A DNA stretch of 5,333 bases, from positions 1 to 5,333 of the forward strand of contig CAMLNY010000134.1 of assembly GCA_946481405.1 (NCBI GenBank), in the 5' to 3' direction. The stretch comes from an uncultured Brevundimonas sp. Its GTDB lineage: Bacteria; Pseudomonadota; Alphaproteobacteria; Caulobacterales; Caulobacteraceae. The position numbers were made by a program, and so were the translations under genes. The notes beneath the pieces were generated by a model. The model had not been told where the DNA came from and ran no database searches. It saw only the letters and a program-made list of their open reading frames with translations. Shown here one piece after another: positions 1-5,333 of the stretch (positions within the stretch are counted from its first letter, which is position 1; each line of letters starts with the position of its first letter).

Positions 1-1030
1 CGCCCAGCACCGAGGGCTCGTCCGGCGGGCGGCCGGTGAAGGTGGTCAGATAGATCGGTTCGCGGCGCATGGTGATGGCCGTCACCTGGAAGACCGGGAA
101 GGTCTCGACCGAATTGTAATAGCCGGTGTGGTCGCCGTAGGGGCCCTCGGGCGCATGCTCGTCGAGCAGGACGTGGCCCTCCAGCACGATCTCGGCCTGG
201 GCCGGGACCATCAGGGGCACGGTCTTGCAGGGCACCAGCTCAGCCTTGGCCCCGCGCATCAGGCCGGCGAACTGGTACTCGCTGAGGGTGTCCGGCACCG
301 GCGTCACGGCGGCCAGGATGGTGCCCGGATCGGCGCCGAGCACCACGGCGGCAGGGAGGGGCTCGCGTTTGCCGGCCTTCTTGTGCCGGGCGTAGTGCTG
401 GGCGCCGCCGCGATGGGCAAGCCAGCGCATGATGGCCTTGTCCTTGCCCAGCACCTGCATGCGATAGATGCCCAGGTTGAAGTCGTCCTCGGCGCTGTCC
501 GAGGGACCTTTCGTCACGACCAGACCCCAGGTGATCAGGGGCGCCGGCTCGCCGGGCCAGCAGGTCTGGATGGGCAGGGCGGTCAGGTCGATCCGGTCGC
601 CCTTCAGCACGACCTCCTGCACCGGCGCCGATTTCACCACCTTCGGCCGCATCGACATGACGGTCTGGGCCAGGGGCAGCATCTCCATGGCGTCGCCCAG
701 ACCGCGCGGCGGCGTCGGGTTCCTGAGGAAGGCCAGAAGTTCGCCGACCTCGCGCAGTTCGGCGGCGGTTGTGCGGGCCTTCTTGTCCAGCGTCACCCCC
801 ATGGCAACGCGCTTCACCGTGCCGAACAGGTTGGCGAGGGCCGGGATGGGGCTGATCGAGCCGTCGGGCATGACGGGCTTTTCGAACAGGACCGCCGGGC
901 CGCCGTTGCGAAGCAGCCGGGTCTGGATCTCCGTCATCTCCAGCACGGTGGAAACCGGCTCGGACACGCGGACGAGTTCGCCGTCGGCCTCCAACTGGGC
1001 CATGAAGTCGCGCAGGGATTTGTAGGCCAT
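1..1030 (-). CDS. ubiD: UbiD, 4-hydroxy-3-polyprenylbenzoate decarboxylase (C-terminus beyond left edge)
   Basis: This enzyme decarboxylates 4-hydroxy-3-polyprenylbenzoate in ubiquinone biosynthesis, using prenylated FMN made by UbiX. Translating the minus strand from ATG at 1030 gives 343 codons open to the left edge, against about 490-500 residues for the family, so the C-terminal third is missing. The protein begins [20 protein letters not shown], the usual UbiD N-terminus. Family blocks follow in order: LPIQTCW at residues 152-158, NLGIYRMQ at 185-192 (cofactor/metal region, R190), then [10 protein letters not shown], then [11 protein letters not shown] at 295-305, and [12 protein letters not shown] at the window edge. 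These closely resemble the E. coli enzyme as I remember it. A GGAG ribosome binding site (1037-1040) lies 6 bases before the ATG. The gene sits 51 bases downstream of the TetR-like gene on the same strand, so co-transcription is possible. Other UbiD-like decarboxylases act on aromatic acids, but this motif set favours the ubiquinone enzyme. Confidence 0.95.
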   Translation of the reverse strand, partial: MAYKSLRDFMAQLEADGELVRVSEPVSTVLEMTEIQTRLLRNGGPAVLFEKPVMPDGSISPIPALANLFGTVKRVAMGVTLDKKARTTAAELREVGELLAFLRNPTPPRGLGDAMEMLPLAQTVMSMRPKVVKSAPVQEVVLKGDRIDLTALPIQTCWPGEPAPLITWGLVVTKGPSDSAEDDFNLGIYRMQVLGKDKAIMRWLAHRGGAQHYARHKKAGKREPLPAAVVLGADPGTILAAVTPVPDTLSEYQFAGLMRGAKAELVPCKTVPLMVPAQAEIVLEGHVLLDEHAPEGPYGDHTGYYNSVETFPVFQVTAITMRREPIYLTTFTGRPPDEPSVLG

Positions 1031-1081
1031 CAGGTGCTCCGCTCAGGCTGACGCCTTAGAGCAGATTCCCGGCCCGGAACA

Positions 1082-1783
1082 TCACTGGGCGGCGACGGCC
1101 CGTTTTGCCGGAGCGCGCTTCGGCTCGCCGGCCTTCCTCTTGCGATGGCCGGCGCCGGTCGTGCGATAGGGAACGTCCACCGTTCCGTGCACTCCAACCT
1201 GCGCGATGGTGGCGCCGGCCGCGACGGCCGCTTCGTAGACTTCGGACTCCGTCGACCTGTGTTCCTTGTACGCCATAAGCTGGGCGCACAGCTCGTAGAC
1301 CGGCTCCATGATGTCTTTCCATCGCGGCAGTGTCCGGCGACTTTCCACCTCGACCGCGACATGCGCCCCGAACCGGTTCAGACGCTTGCTGGGGAAGTCG
1401 CTGACCCGCAGTTCGGTCGACGGAGCGCCGCCAGGACCGGGCCCCCGCGCCGCCGCTATAGCGCGTTCGGCGTCGCCCCAAAGGTCTTCGTCATCGACTG
1501 CGACATCTGGTGATCTGTGTTGGTCGAGGAGAGCCTGAAGGCTCTCGAGGAGCGCCGGCGCTGCGCGAGTCAGGGCGCTGTCCACGGGCGGAGGGGTCCC
1601 CATGGCCGCACGCCAGAGACTCTCCTTGTCCGGGAAATGGGCGAAGACGAGCCCCGTGCTGCGCCCCATCGAGTGCGCAATACTCCTTATGGTGGTGTCC
1701 TCGTAGGGCACGCTCTCAAAGAGATTGCGCGCCGCAGCTACAAGTTTCTGTCTCGATTCTAGTCTTACTTGCGCGCGCTGCAC
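1082..1783 (-). CDS. TetR-type HTH regulator with unrecognised C-terminal part and basic tail
   Basis: Predicted DNA-binding transcriptional regulator of 233 residues. Residues 8-60 match a TetR N-terminal domain: a first helix (RQKLVAAARNLFE), the recognition region TTIRSIAHSMGRSTGLVFAHF at 30-50 and the following DKESLW. Residues 63-112 are helical and Ala/Leu-rich. A Gly/Pro linker (about 113-121) follows, then a segment at 125-207 that I do not recognise as a TetR ligand domain. The last 21 residues are basic (HRKRK at 213-217, then PKRAPAKR), like an unstructured nucleic-acid-binding tail. The start is GTG at 1783: the frame meets TGA shortly upstream and has no ATG before codon 39. The ribosome binding site is weak (GGAA, about 9 bases upstream). 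The third codon positions stay GC-rich to the stop, so the odd C-terminus looks genuinely coding. The divergent AT-rich region upstream carries inverted repeats that could be its operator. The ligand and targets are unknown. Confidence 0.85.
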   Translation of the reverse strand: MQRAQVRLESRQKLVAAARNLFESVPYEDTTIRSIAHSMGRSTGLVFAHFPDKESLWRAAMGTPPPVDSALTRAAPALLESLQALLDQHRSPDVAVDDEDLWGDAERAIAAARGPGPGGAPSTELRVSDFPSKRLNRFGAHVAVEVESRRTLPRWKDIMEPVYELCAQLMAYKEHRSTESEVYEAAVAAGATIAQVGVHGTVDVPYRTTGAGHRKRKAGEPKRAPAKRAVAAQ

Positions 1784-1824
1784 TGCGGTATGTTTCCGTA
1801 CCCTTGGTATTCAGGCCCGGATTC

Positions 1825-1862
1825 TTTGCATTGATGAGCCCGGTTATTTGATGCAAATTGCA
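1825..1862. promoter_or_regulatory. Candidate operator: TTTGCAT/ATGCAAA inverted repeats
   Basis: TTTGCAT at 1825-1831 and ATGCAAA at 1851-1857 form a perfect 7-base inverted repeat with a 19-base spacer. The right arm overlaps a second palindrome, TGCAA-A-TTGCA, at 1852-1862. All of this lies between the divergent TetR-like gene and the small membrane protein gene, where an autoregulating TetR protein would be expected to bind. The repeats are seen directly; the operator role is inferred. Confidence 0.4.
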
Positions 1863-1884
1863 CATAACGGGGCACATTTGTAAT
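1858..1884 (+). promoter_or_regulatory. Candidate promoter for the small membrane protein gene
   Basis: TGTAAT at 1879-1884 matches the -10 consensus at 5 of 6 positions. TTGCAC at 1858-1863 could be the -35, although the 15-base spacing is short. The -10 overlaps the candidate minus-strand -10 at 1877-1882, so the two promoters would compete. The -35 lies within the palindrome at 1852-1862. Confidence 0.25.
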
Positions 1885-1905
1885 GAAAAATGGAAATTAC
1901 TTCAA
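1877..1905 (-). promoter_or_regulatory. Candidate sigma70-like promoter for the TetR-like gene
   Basis: Read on the minus strand, TTGAAG (1900-1905) is followed after 17 bases by TACAAA (1877-1882). Each hexamer matches 4 of 6 consensus positions at ideal spacing. Transcription would start near 1870, giving a leader of about 87 bases before the GTG at 1783 and placing the inverted repeats just downstream of the start site. This is found by eye in AT-rich DNA, so a chance match is possible. Confidence 0.3.
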
Positions 1906-1917
1906 TTCAACTGGCGG

Positions 1918-2136
1918 ATGAGTAAGTCTGTTTCTGAAAAACGTTGGTTTCGGTATCCGAGGCTTGCGGGCCTGCTTTTGGCTGTCGTCTTTTCGGCGGC
2001 GGTCTGGTTCGGGATTTACATCGGTGTGCGTAGTCTATGGCCCGAAGACACTATGTCGGCCTCCCGGCACAAGCAGAACGACGACCGTCGGTCGGTATCC
2101 GAGGCGGCGCGCGACAGGGACGCGGGAAGCCGCTAG
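1918..2136 (+). CDS. Small single-pass membrane protein, function unknown
   Basis: I do not recognise this 72-residue protein. From ATG at 1918 it has a short basic N-terminus (MSKSVSEKRWFRYPR), one strongly hydrophobic helix at about residues 15-37 (LAGLLLAVVFSAAVWFGIYIGV) and a polar, charged tail rich in Arg, Asp and Ser. The positive residues before the helix suggest an uncleaved N-in anchor with the tail in the periplasm. I chose 1918 because the only upstream extension begins at TTG (1858) and adds 20 residues translated from what looks like promoter DNA. The ribosome binding site is poor (GGCGG abutting the ATG), so the start is uncertain. It is the only plus-strand gene here, divergent from the TetR-like gene and therefore a possible target of it. 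It ends 8 bases before the end of the opposing Pr6Pr-type gene. Base composition is less GC-rich than its neighbours, mostly in the first half. Confidence 0.6.
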   Translation: MSKSVSEKRWFRYPRLAGLLLAVVFSAAVWFGIYIGVRSLWPEDTMSASRHKQNDDRRSVSEAARDRDAGSR

Positions 2137-2144
2137 ACCGTTAG

Positions 2145-2810
2145 TCAGGACGGCGTAAGCGAGTCATCGCCCTTGCTGAGCGCCGCCAGCCCACGATCCC
2201 GCGCCGTGACGATGAGGCCGAGGATCAGGAAGACGCCCAGCAGGGCGGCGAAGTTGGTCAGGGCTGGACCCCAGCCCAGCCTTCCGATGTCGATGAACCA
2301 GTACGGATACCAGCCGACGACCAGACCGTGGAGGACAGTTAAAGCGCCGTACAGCAGGGGGTAGGCCAGCCATTTCACCGGATCGATCCAGCGCAGCCGC
2401 CCCTTGGGCACGAACAGCAACCAGTCCAGTAGGAAGGCGACCGGCATGACGGTATGCAGACCGATGTCGACGACCTTGATCAGACCTTGCGGGTCCCACG
2501 TCGCGGCCAGGAACAGGTGATAGATCACGGCGACGACCGTGATGTACATGGCGATGGCGGCGCGCACGCCCTCGCTGGCGCTCCAGCGGCCGAGGCGACT
2601 GTCCGGCCATAGCGCCGGGGCGGTGAAGGCCAAGGCGACCAGCACGTTGGTCAGCACGGTGAAAAAACTGAAGAAGACGACCGTCGATCCGAGGACCGAC
2701 CGCGTGCCATCCTCCAGCATCAGGCCGTAGCGCGTGATCAGGGTAGCCCCCCCGACTGCGGCGAACAGGATGCGCCAGCCCCGCGCGGCGCCGTGCATCC
2801 TCTGGATCAT
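2145..2810 (-). CDS. Pr6Pr-type six-helix membrane protein
   Basis: Integral membrane protein of 221 residues from ATG at 2810. Six hydrophobic helices are visible at about 12-32, 43-63, 83-103, 113-133, 146-164 and 184-203. Family-like marks are FFTVLTN (49-55), H119 and P123 in HTVMP, the block WLAYPLLYG (147-155), and GWYPYWFIDI (166-175) after helix five. This pattern fits the bacterial Pr6Pr family, related to FAR-17a/AIG1-like proteins. Its biochemical role is not established, so none is assigned. The open frame extends 11 codons further upstream, but those codons lie within the upstream HTH gene. The ATG at 2810 overlaps the HTH stop as TGATG, which indicates translational coupling and favours this start. 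An ATG at 2798 is the alternative. The gene faces the small plus-strand gene with only 8 bases between stop codons. Confidence 0.85.
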   Translation of the reverse strand: MIQRMHGAARGWRILFAAVGGATLITRYGLMLEDGTRSVLGSTVVFFSFFTVLTNVLVALAFTAPALWPDSRLGRWSASEGVRAAIAMYITVVAVIYHLFLAATWDPQGLIKVVDIGLHTVMPVAFLLDWLLFVPKGRLRWIDPVKWLAYPLLYGALTVLHGLVVGWYPYWFIDIGRLGWGPALTNFAALLGVFLILGLIVTARDRGLAALSKGDDSLTPS

Positions 2811-3058
2811 CAGTAGGCGGGGGTGTCGGAGACCAGGGCCCACATCGGCAGACGCAGCCGGTTGGTGGCGGCGGCGATCTGGAGGCTGGTCAGATGGGCG
2901 CGACCCGCCTCGGCGCGGCGCTCCTCTTCCGGAGTGATCTTGAGAGCGGCGGCGACCGAGTCGACATCGACGCCGCGCTGTTCGCGCCAGCGCTTCAGGC
3001 GGGCGCCAACGGCCGCGTCATGCGGATCGATGCCGGGAAAGCCGAGAACAGAGCCCAT
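2810..3058 (-). CDS. Small Cro/C1-type HTH protein
   Basis: Predicted DNA-binding protein of 82 residues. Residues 17-72 have the Cro/C1 (XRE) layout: VGARLKRWREQRGVDVDSVA forms helices 1-2, AALKITPEEERRAEAGRAHL covers the turn, recognition helix and the usual (R/A)xE.G segment, and a C-terminal helix ends in LRLPMWAL. There is no ligand or dimerisation domain beyond the HTH. The ATG at 3058 has a strong ribosome binding site, AGGGAGG at 3066-3072, 7 bases upstream. This is the best evidence that it is a gene of its own and not the C-terminus of the reductase frame that reads into it. It is 40 bases downstream of the frameshifted reductase gene, and its stop overlaps the start of the membrane protein gene as TGATG. 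The coupling suggests the two products are made together, perhaps functioning as a pair. Its targets are unknown. Confidence 0.8.
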   Translation of the reverse strand: MGSVLGFPGIDPHDAAVGARLKRWREQRGVDVDSVAAALKITPEEERRAEAGRAHLTSLQIAAATNRLRLPMWALVSDTPAY

Positions 3059-3065
3059 GGCGAAA

Positions 3066-3091
3066 CCTCCCTGCGCTGCTTGTGCGCAGCG
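3066..3091 (-). promoter_or_regulatory. Ribosome binding site of the HTH gene with an adjacent hairpin
   Basis: AGGGAGG (3066-3072) is the strongest Shine-Dalgarno match in the window. Just upstream in the transcript, CTGCGC can pair with GCGCAG (3071-3076 with 3084-3089), which buries two bases of the site. A competing stem pairs 3074-3079 with 3086-3091 and leaves the site free. The two stems exclude each other. A regulatory role is only a possibility. Confidence 0.35.
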
Positions 3092-3098
3092 TCTGGCT

Positions 3099-3940
3099 TC
3101 AATCCTGATCCCAGCGGAAGTCCTTGTCGAGCCAGTCGCCGAGGCGGCCGTCGGGCCGTGCGAGGGCGGTGATCCGGGCCATCTCCTCGTCGGAGAGCTC
3201 GAAGTCCCAGATGTTGAAGCTCTCGGCCGCACGTTCGACCTTCGTCGTGCGCGGAATGGCGATGACCCCTTGCTGCACCAGCGCAGGGTGACTTGGCCGT
3301 TAGATTTGCCATGGGCGCGGGCGATGTCGCTGATGACCGGTTCGTCGGCGATCTTGCCCTGCGCCAGCGGCGACCAGGCGGTGATGGTCGAGCCGAGCTC
3401 GGCCGCCGTGGCGTTGAGCGCGTTGATCGACAGATAGGGGTGGTGCTCGACCTGGTTGGTGACCAGGCGCGCGGGCGACAGGGCCTGGATCTCGCGCCAT
3501 TCCTTCGACGGGAAGTTCGACAGGCCGATCGCGCGGGTCAGGCCCCGGTCCTTCGCCTCGTTCAGCGCCCCCAAGGTCTCGGCGAAGGTCGGCTTTACCT
3601 TGGGCCAATGCAGCAGCAGGAGATCGGGGGTGAAGCCGAGGCTCCGGGCCGACTCCTCCGCCTGACGCAGCAGGGCGTCGTGTTCGAAATGGGCGACCCA
3701 GATCTTGGTGGTCAGCCAGAGATCGTCGCGGGCGACGTGACCGGCCTCAATGGCGTCGCGGATGCCGTCTCCGACGGCGGCCTCGTTGTGATAGATCCAG
3801 GCCGTGTCGATGTGGCGATAGCCGATGCGCAAGGCCTCGGCGACCATGCGCCGCGCGTCGGCCGGCTCCAGCTGCCAGGTGCCGAAGCCGAGCTGGGGGA
3901 TGGTCAGGCCGTCGACGGTGAGGGACAGTTGCTCGGTCAT
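3099..3940 (-). pseudogene. Aldo/keto reductase, frame broken after codon 221
   Basis: NADPH-dependent reductase of the aldo/keto reductase superfamily, 2,5-diketo-gluconate reductase type; the substrate cannot be told. From ATG at 3940 (GGAG at 3948-3951, 7 bases upstream) the frame shows LGFGTWQL (17-24), the catalytic tetrad D45, Y50, K79 and H111 in LLLLHWP, then GLSNFPSKEW, NQVEHHPYL and the start of QVTLRW ending at W221. After W221 (TGG at 3278-3280) this frame turns into Arg/Ser/Pro-rich sequence with no family likeness. Shifting frame there restores the expected C-terminus, LQQGVIAIPRTTKVERAAES with the NADPH-binding segment, followed by NIWDFELSDEEMARI and a TGA at 3099-3101. Restoring one base gives 280 residues, the normal family length. 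Either the gene is inactivated or one site was misread. The tetrad is intact, but the coenzyme-binding end is lost in the literal reading. A hydrolase gene lies 55 bases upstream on the same strand. Confidence 0.85.
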
Positions 3941-3995
3941 GGTTCGGCTCCGGAGGTTGGACGCCCGATATGGGCGCCGCCGCCCCGAGCGCCAG

Positions 3996-4859
3996 TCAAG
4001 GCGCGGTCAGCCAGTCCGAAATCTCGTCCCAAAGCGGCTCCATCCCCCGCCGGAACGCGCCTTCATGGCCGATGCGCGTCGCGCCGTAGTCAACCGGTTG
4101 ACGAGCGATCAACTCGCCCGGCGCGTTCGGATAGACGGCCAGCATTCGCGGCGCGGTCTTCGTGTTGGCGATCGGGTCGTCGGTGAAAATCCACGACCGG
4201 ATCGGCGCGGTGACCTCGGCGAAGTGGTTCGGCTGGAGTTCGCCCTGCAGCCGCTCGGCGAAATAGAGCGGATCGTGGCACCAGTCGCGCCAAGGCAGGA
4301 AGACGCCGCGCGGCAGGTCGGCCCCCCGCCACAGGCCGCCGCCCCTGATATAGCCATGCCGTCTCAGGCTCCACGGGCCGAAACCCCACCAGAAGAACAG
4401 CTCCGTCGGATTGTAGGACCGGAAGTGATCGGCCCAGTAGCCCGAGCCGACGGCGACGAAGGCATGGCGATCGATCCGGTCGTGGTTGGGCATGAAGCCA
4501 ACGAAGTGGCCGCCGACACTGTGGCCGACATGGGTGACGGGCAGGTCCGGGTACGCCTTGATCAGGGCGTCCAGCGCCGCCGGCATGTCGAGCCGGCCCC
4601 AGTCCGCATAGGTCATCTCCATGGCGGCCAGATCCTCGGGCCGGGACCCGCCGATGCCCCGCATATCGTGCAGCATCACCGCCGCGCCTTTCGCCGCCAG
4701 ATGGCGGGCGAATCGCTCGTAGAAGCCCATCGGGAAGCCAGTGCCCGAGGTGACCAGCACGGCATGGGTCGGTTCTGCCGCCGAGATCAGGCGCAGCGAG
4801 AGCGGAAAGCCGTCGCTCGCGCGTGAGGTCAGGTCGCGGGTGATGAGTTCGGCGTCCAT
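3996..4859 (-). CDS. Alpha/beta hydrolase (COG4757-like)
   Basis: Predicted cytoplasmic serine hydrolase of 287 residues; no signal peptide is visible and the substrate is unknown. The fold's landmarks appear in order: the oxyanion-loop region TSGTGFPMGFYERFA (37-51), HDMRGIGGS (64-72), the nucleophile elbow GHSVGG (112-117) with S114, a Trp/Phe-rich cap segment (about 140-200, FFWWGFGPWSLRR), a candidate acid D227 or D228 in FTDDP, and a catalytic His candidate H265 in IGHEGAF. The GHSVGG elbow, the aromatic cap and the late GHxGxFR-like His block fit the predicted hydrolases of COG4757. The start at ATG 4859 is the only sensible one; its ribosome binding site is weak (GGA about 6-8 bases upstream). 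It lies 51 bases after the MmcQ/YjbR gene and 55 before the reductase gene, all on one strand. Two palindromes fill the gap upstream. Confidence 0.85.
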   Translation of the reverse strand: MDAELITRDLTSRASDGFPLSLRLISAAEPTHAVLVTSGTGFPMGFYERFARHLAAKGAAVMLHDMRGIGGSRPEDLAAMEMTYADWGRLDMPAALDALIKAYPDLPVTHVGHSVGGHFVGFMPNHDRIDRHAFVAVGSGYWADHFRSYNPTELFFWWGFGPWSLRRHGYIRGGGLWRGADLPRGVFLPWRDWCHDPLYFAERLQGELQPNHFAEVTAPIRSWIFTDDPIANTKTAPRMLAVYPNAPGELIARQPVDYGATRIGHEGAFRRGMEPLWDEISDWLTAP

Positions 4860-4867
4860 GAGGGTCC

Positions 4868-4886
4868 GTTCCGTTTCGAAACGAAC
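4868..4886. repeat. Palindrome upstream of the hydrolase gene, candidate operator
   Basis: CGTTTCGAAACG (4872-4883) is a perfect 12-base palindrome. Flanking GTT (4868-4870) and AAC (4884-4886) extend the symmetry with one unpaired base at 4871. It ends 9 bases upstream of the hydrolase ATG, so a bound protein would block transcription or translation start. The symmetry is seen directly; the operator role is inferred. Confidence 0.4.
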
Positions 4887-4894
4887 CTGCCACG

Positions 4895-4909
4895 CTGACG
4901 CGGCGTCAG
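4895..4909 (-). repeat. Short hairpin just after the MmcQ/YjbR gene
   Basis: CTGACGC and GCGTCAG are perfect inverted arms around one central base, and begin 2 bases past the stop codon of the upstream gene. In RNA this gives a 6-base stem with a 3-base loop. There is no U-run after it, so it is not a typical intrinsic terminator. It could be a weak terminator, an mRNA-end stabiliser or a protein-binding site. Confidence 0.35.
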
Positions 4910-4910
4910 G

Positions 4911-5252
4911 TCAAGCCATTGGCGGCCAGTCCCTTGACACCGGTTTTGGCACGAGCTTCCGCCACCGCTTCTCCAGCGCGGCCCTCAGCCAGTCGGCGTC
5001 GACCTTCGTCAGGCGGGCCAGAACGATCGGATAGCCGCGATAGTGGTCGGTGATGTGGAAGGTCATCGGCTCCGCCTCCATCAGCATGTCGCGATGGTCG
5101 AGGCTGTCGACATAGACGACCACGCTGTCGTCCTCGGGCCTGAGGCGAGTGAAGAACTTCCCGGCAGCCTTGAACGACGGCCAGCCGTGCGTCGTGCCCG
5201 TCTCGGTGGCCGGGAAGGCCAGAACCATGGTGCGGAGGTTTTCGGGCGTCAT
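4911..5252 (-). CDS. MmcQ/YjbR-family protein
   Basis: Protein of 113 residues matching the MmcQ/YjbR family (CyaY-like fold), whose members are called DNA-binding although a precise role is not settled. It is about the family's usual length. Recognisable parts are the N-terminal helix (MTPENLRTMVLAFPATETGT), the signature THGWPSFKAAGKFFTRL at 21-37, the beta-strand VVVYVD with the DHRDML turn, FHITDHYRGYPIVLARL, and the C-terminal helix DADWLRAALEKRWRKLV. The ATG at 5252 gives the usual N-terminal length, but no good Shine-Dalgarno sequence precedes it. The gene starts 26 bases beyond the terminator of the next gene to the right, so its own promoter must lie in or beside that terminator, or it relies on read-through. 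A 10-base palindrome, TGTCGCGACA (5252-5261), touches the start codon. The hydrolase gene follows 51 bases downstream. Confidence 0.88.
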   Translation of the reverse strand: MTPENLRTMVLAFPATETGTTHGWPSFKAAGKFFTRLRPEDDSVVVYVDSLDHRDMLMEAEPMTFHITDHYRGYPIVLARLTKVDADWLRAALEKRWRKLVPKPVSRDWPPMA

Positions 5253-5278
5253 GTCGCGACACTGGACCGACGCGGACG

Positions 5279-5313
5279 AAAGAAAAAGGCCGCGTCTCCT
5301 GCGAGACGCGGCC
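5279..5313 (-). terminator. Rho-independent terminator of a gene beyond the right edge
   Basis: On the minus strand, GGCCGCGTCTC pairs perfectly with GAGACGCGGCC (11 base pairs, 5288-5298 with 5303-5313) around a 4-base loop, followed at once by TTTTTCTTT. This is a textbook intrinsic terminator for leftward transcription, so a minus-strand gene must end to the right of the window. There is no T-run on the plus side, so it acts in one direction only. Confidence 0.9.
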
Positions 5314-5333
5314 CTGATCGGTGTGAAGAGGCG

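Noticed and set aside
128..1051. Plus-strand open frame of 307 residues
   Set aside because: It is antisense to ubiD, whose family motifs are unmistakable. Its product is His/Gly/Arg-rich low-complexity sequence typical of the complement of GC-rich genes.
1042..1059. Imperfect hairpin between the TetR-like gene and ubiD as a terminator
   Set aside because: The stem is short with one mismatch, there is no T-run, and it lies just before the ubiD ribosome binding site.
1858..1917. TTG start for the small membrane protein, adding 20 residues
   Set aside because: The extension lies in AT-rich DNA with promoter-like signals and has no ribosome binding site; ATG at 1918 places the helix near a normal basic N-terminus.
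2810..3940. A genuine 376-residue reductase-HTH fusion protein
   Set aside because: The reductase C-terminus is intact in another frame, and the HTH part has its own strong ribosome binding site and ATG at 3058.
3962..3986. GC-rich inverted repeats (CGCCC/GGGCG) between the hydrolase and reductase genes as a terminator
   Set aside because: Stems are only 5 bases, compete with each other and lack a T-run; likely chance in GC-rich DNA.
3293..4826. Two long plus-strand open frames (3293-4186 and 3825-4826)
   Set aside because: They lie opposite the reductase and hydrolase genes, overlap each other, and lack any domain; compositional bias explains them.
4906..5262. Overlapping 118-residue minus-strand frame across the MmcQ/YjbR gene
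   Set aside because: It is a shifted-frame shadow; the 113-residue frame carries the family signature.

Overview
The window is high-GC DNA with dense, mostly single-strand gene packing. It looks like a piece of an alphaproteobacterial chromosome, probably Caulobacterales (Brevundimonas/Caulobacter-like). That placement is inferred from GC-rich codon use and the kinds of genes present, not from a database match. Nothing points to phage, an insertion sequence, CRISPR or an RNA gene.

Layout, left to right. Positions 1-1030 (minus) hold the N-terminal two thirds of UbiD, the prenylated-FMN decarboxylase of ubiquinone synthesis, which runs off the left edge. Positions 1082-1783 (minus) encode a regulator with a clear TetR helix-turn-helix, an unrecognised C-terminal part and a basic tail. 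It starts at GTG and lies directly upstream of ubiD. Positions about 1784-1917 are an AT-richer stretch between divergent genes, with inverted repeats and candidate overlapping promoters. Positions 1918-2136 (plus) encode a small single-pass membrane protein, the only plus-strand gene. It meets the next gene tail to tail with 8 bases between them.

Positions 2145-5252 carry five minus-strand genes, in transcription order: an MmcQ/YjbR-family protein (4911-5252), an alpha/beta hydrolase (3996-4859), an aldo/keto reductase (3099-3940), a small Cro/C1-type HTH protein (2810-3058) and a six-helix Pr6Pr-type membrane protein (2145-2810). The last two overlap as TGATG and are probably translationally coupled. 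Gaps between the others are 40-55 bases, so one or two transcription units are possible. A strong intrinsic terminator at 5279-5313 closes a minus-strand gene lying beyond the right edge.

The main anomaly is in the aldo/keto reductase. Its frame breaks after codon 221 (near 3277-3278), and the shifted frame runs without a stop into the HTH gene. This gives an artificial 376-residue reductase-HTH open frame. Two separate genes, the first frameshifted, explain the sequence better. Other points of interest are the unusual TetR-like protein, palindromes upstream of the hydrolase, and a hairpin beside the ribosome binding site of the HTH gene. I see no convincing new multi-gene system.
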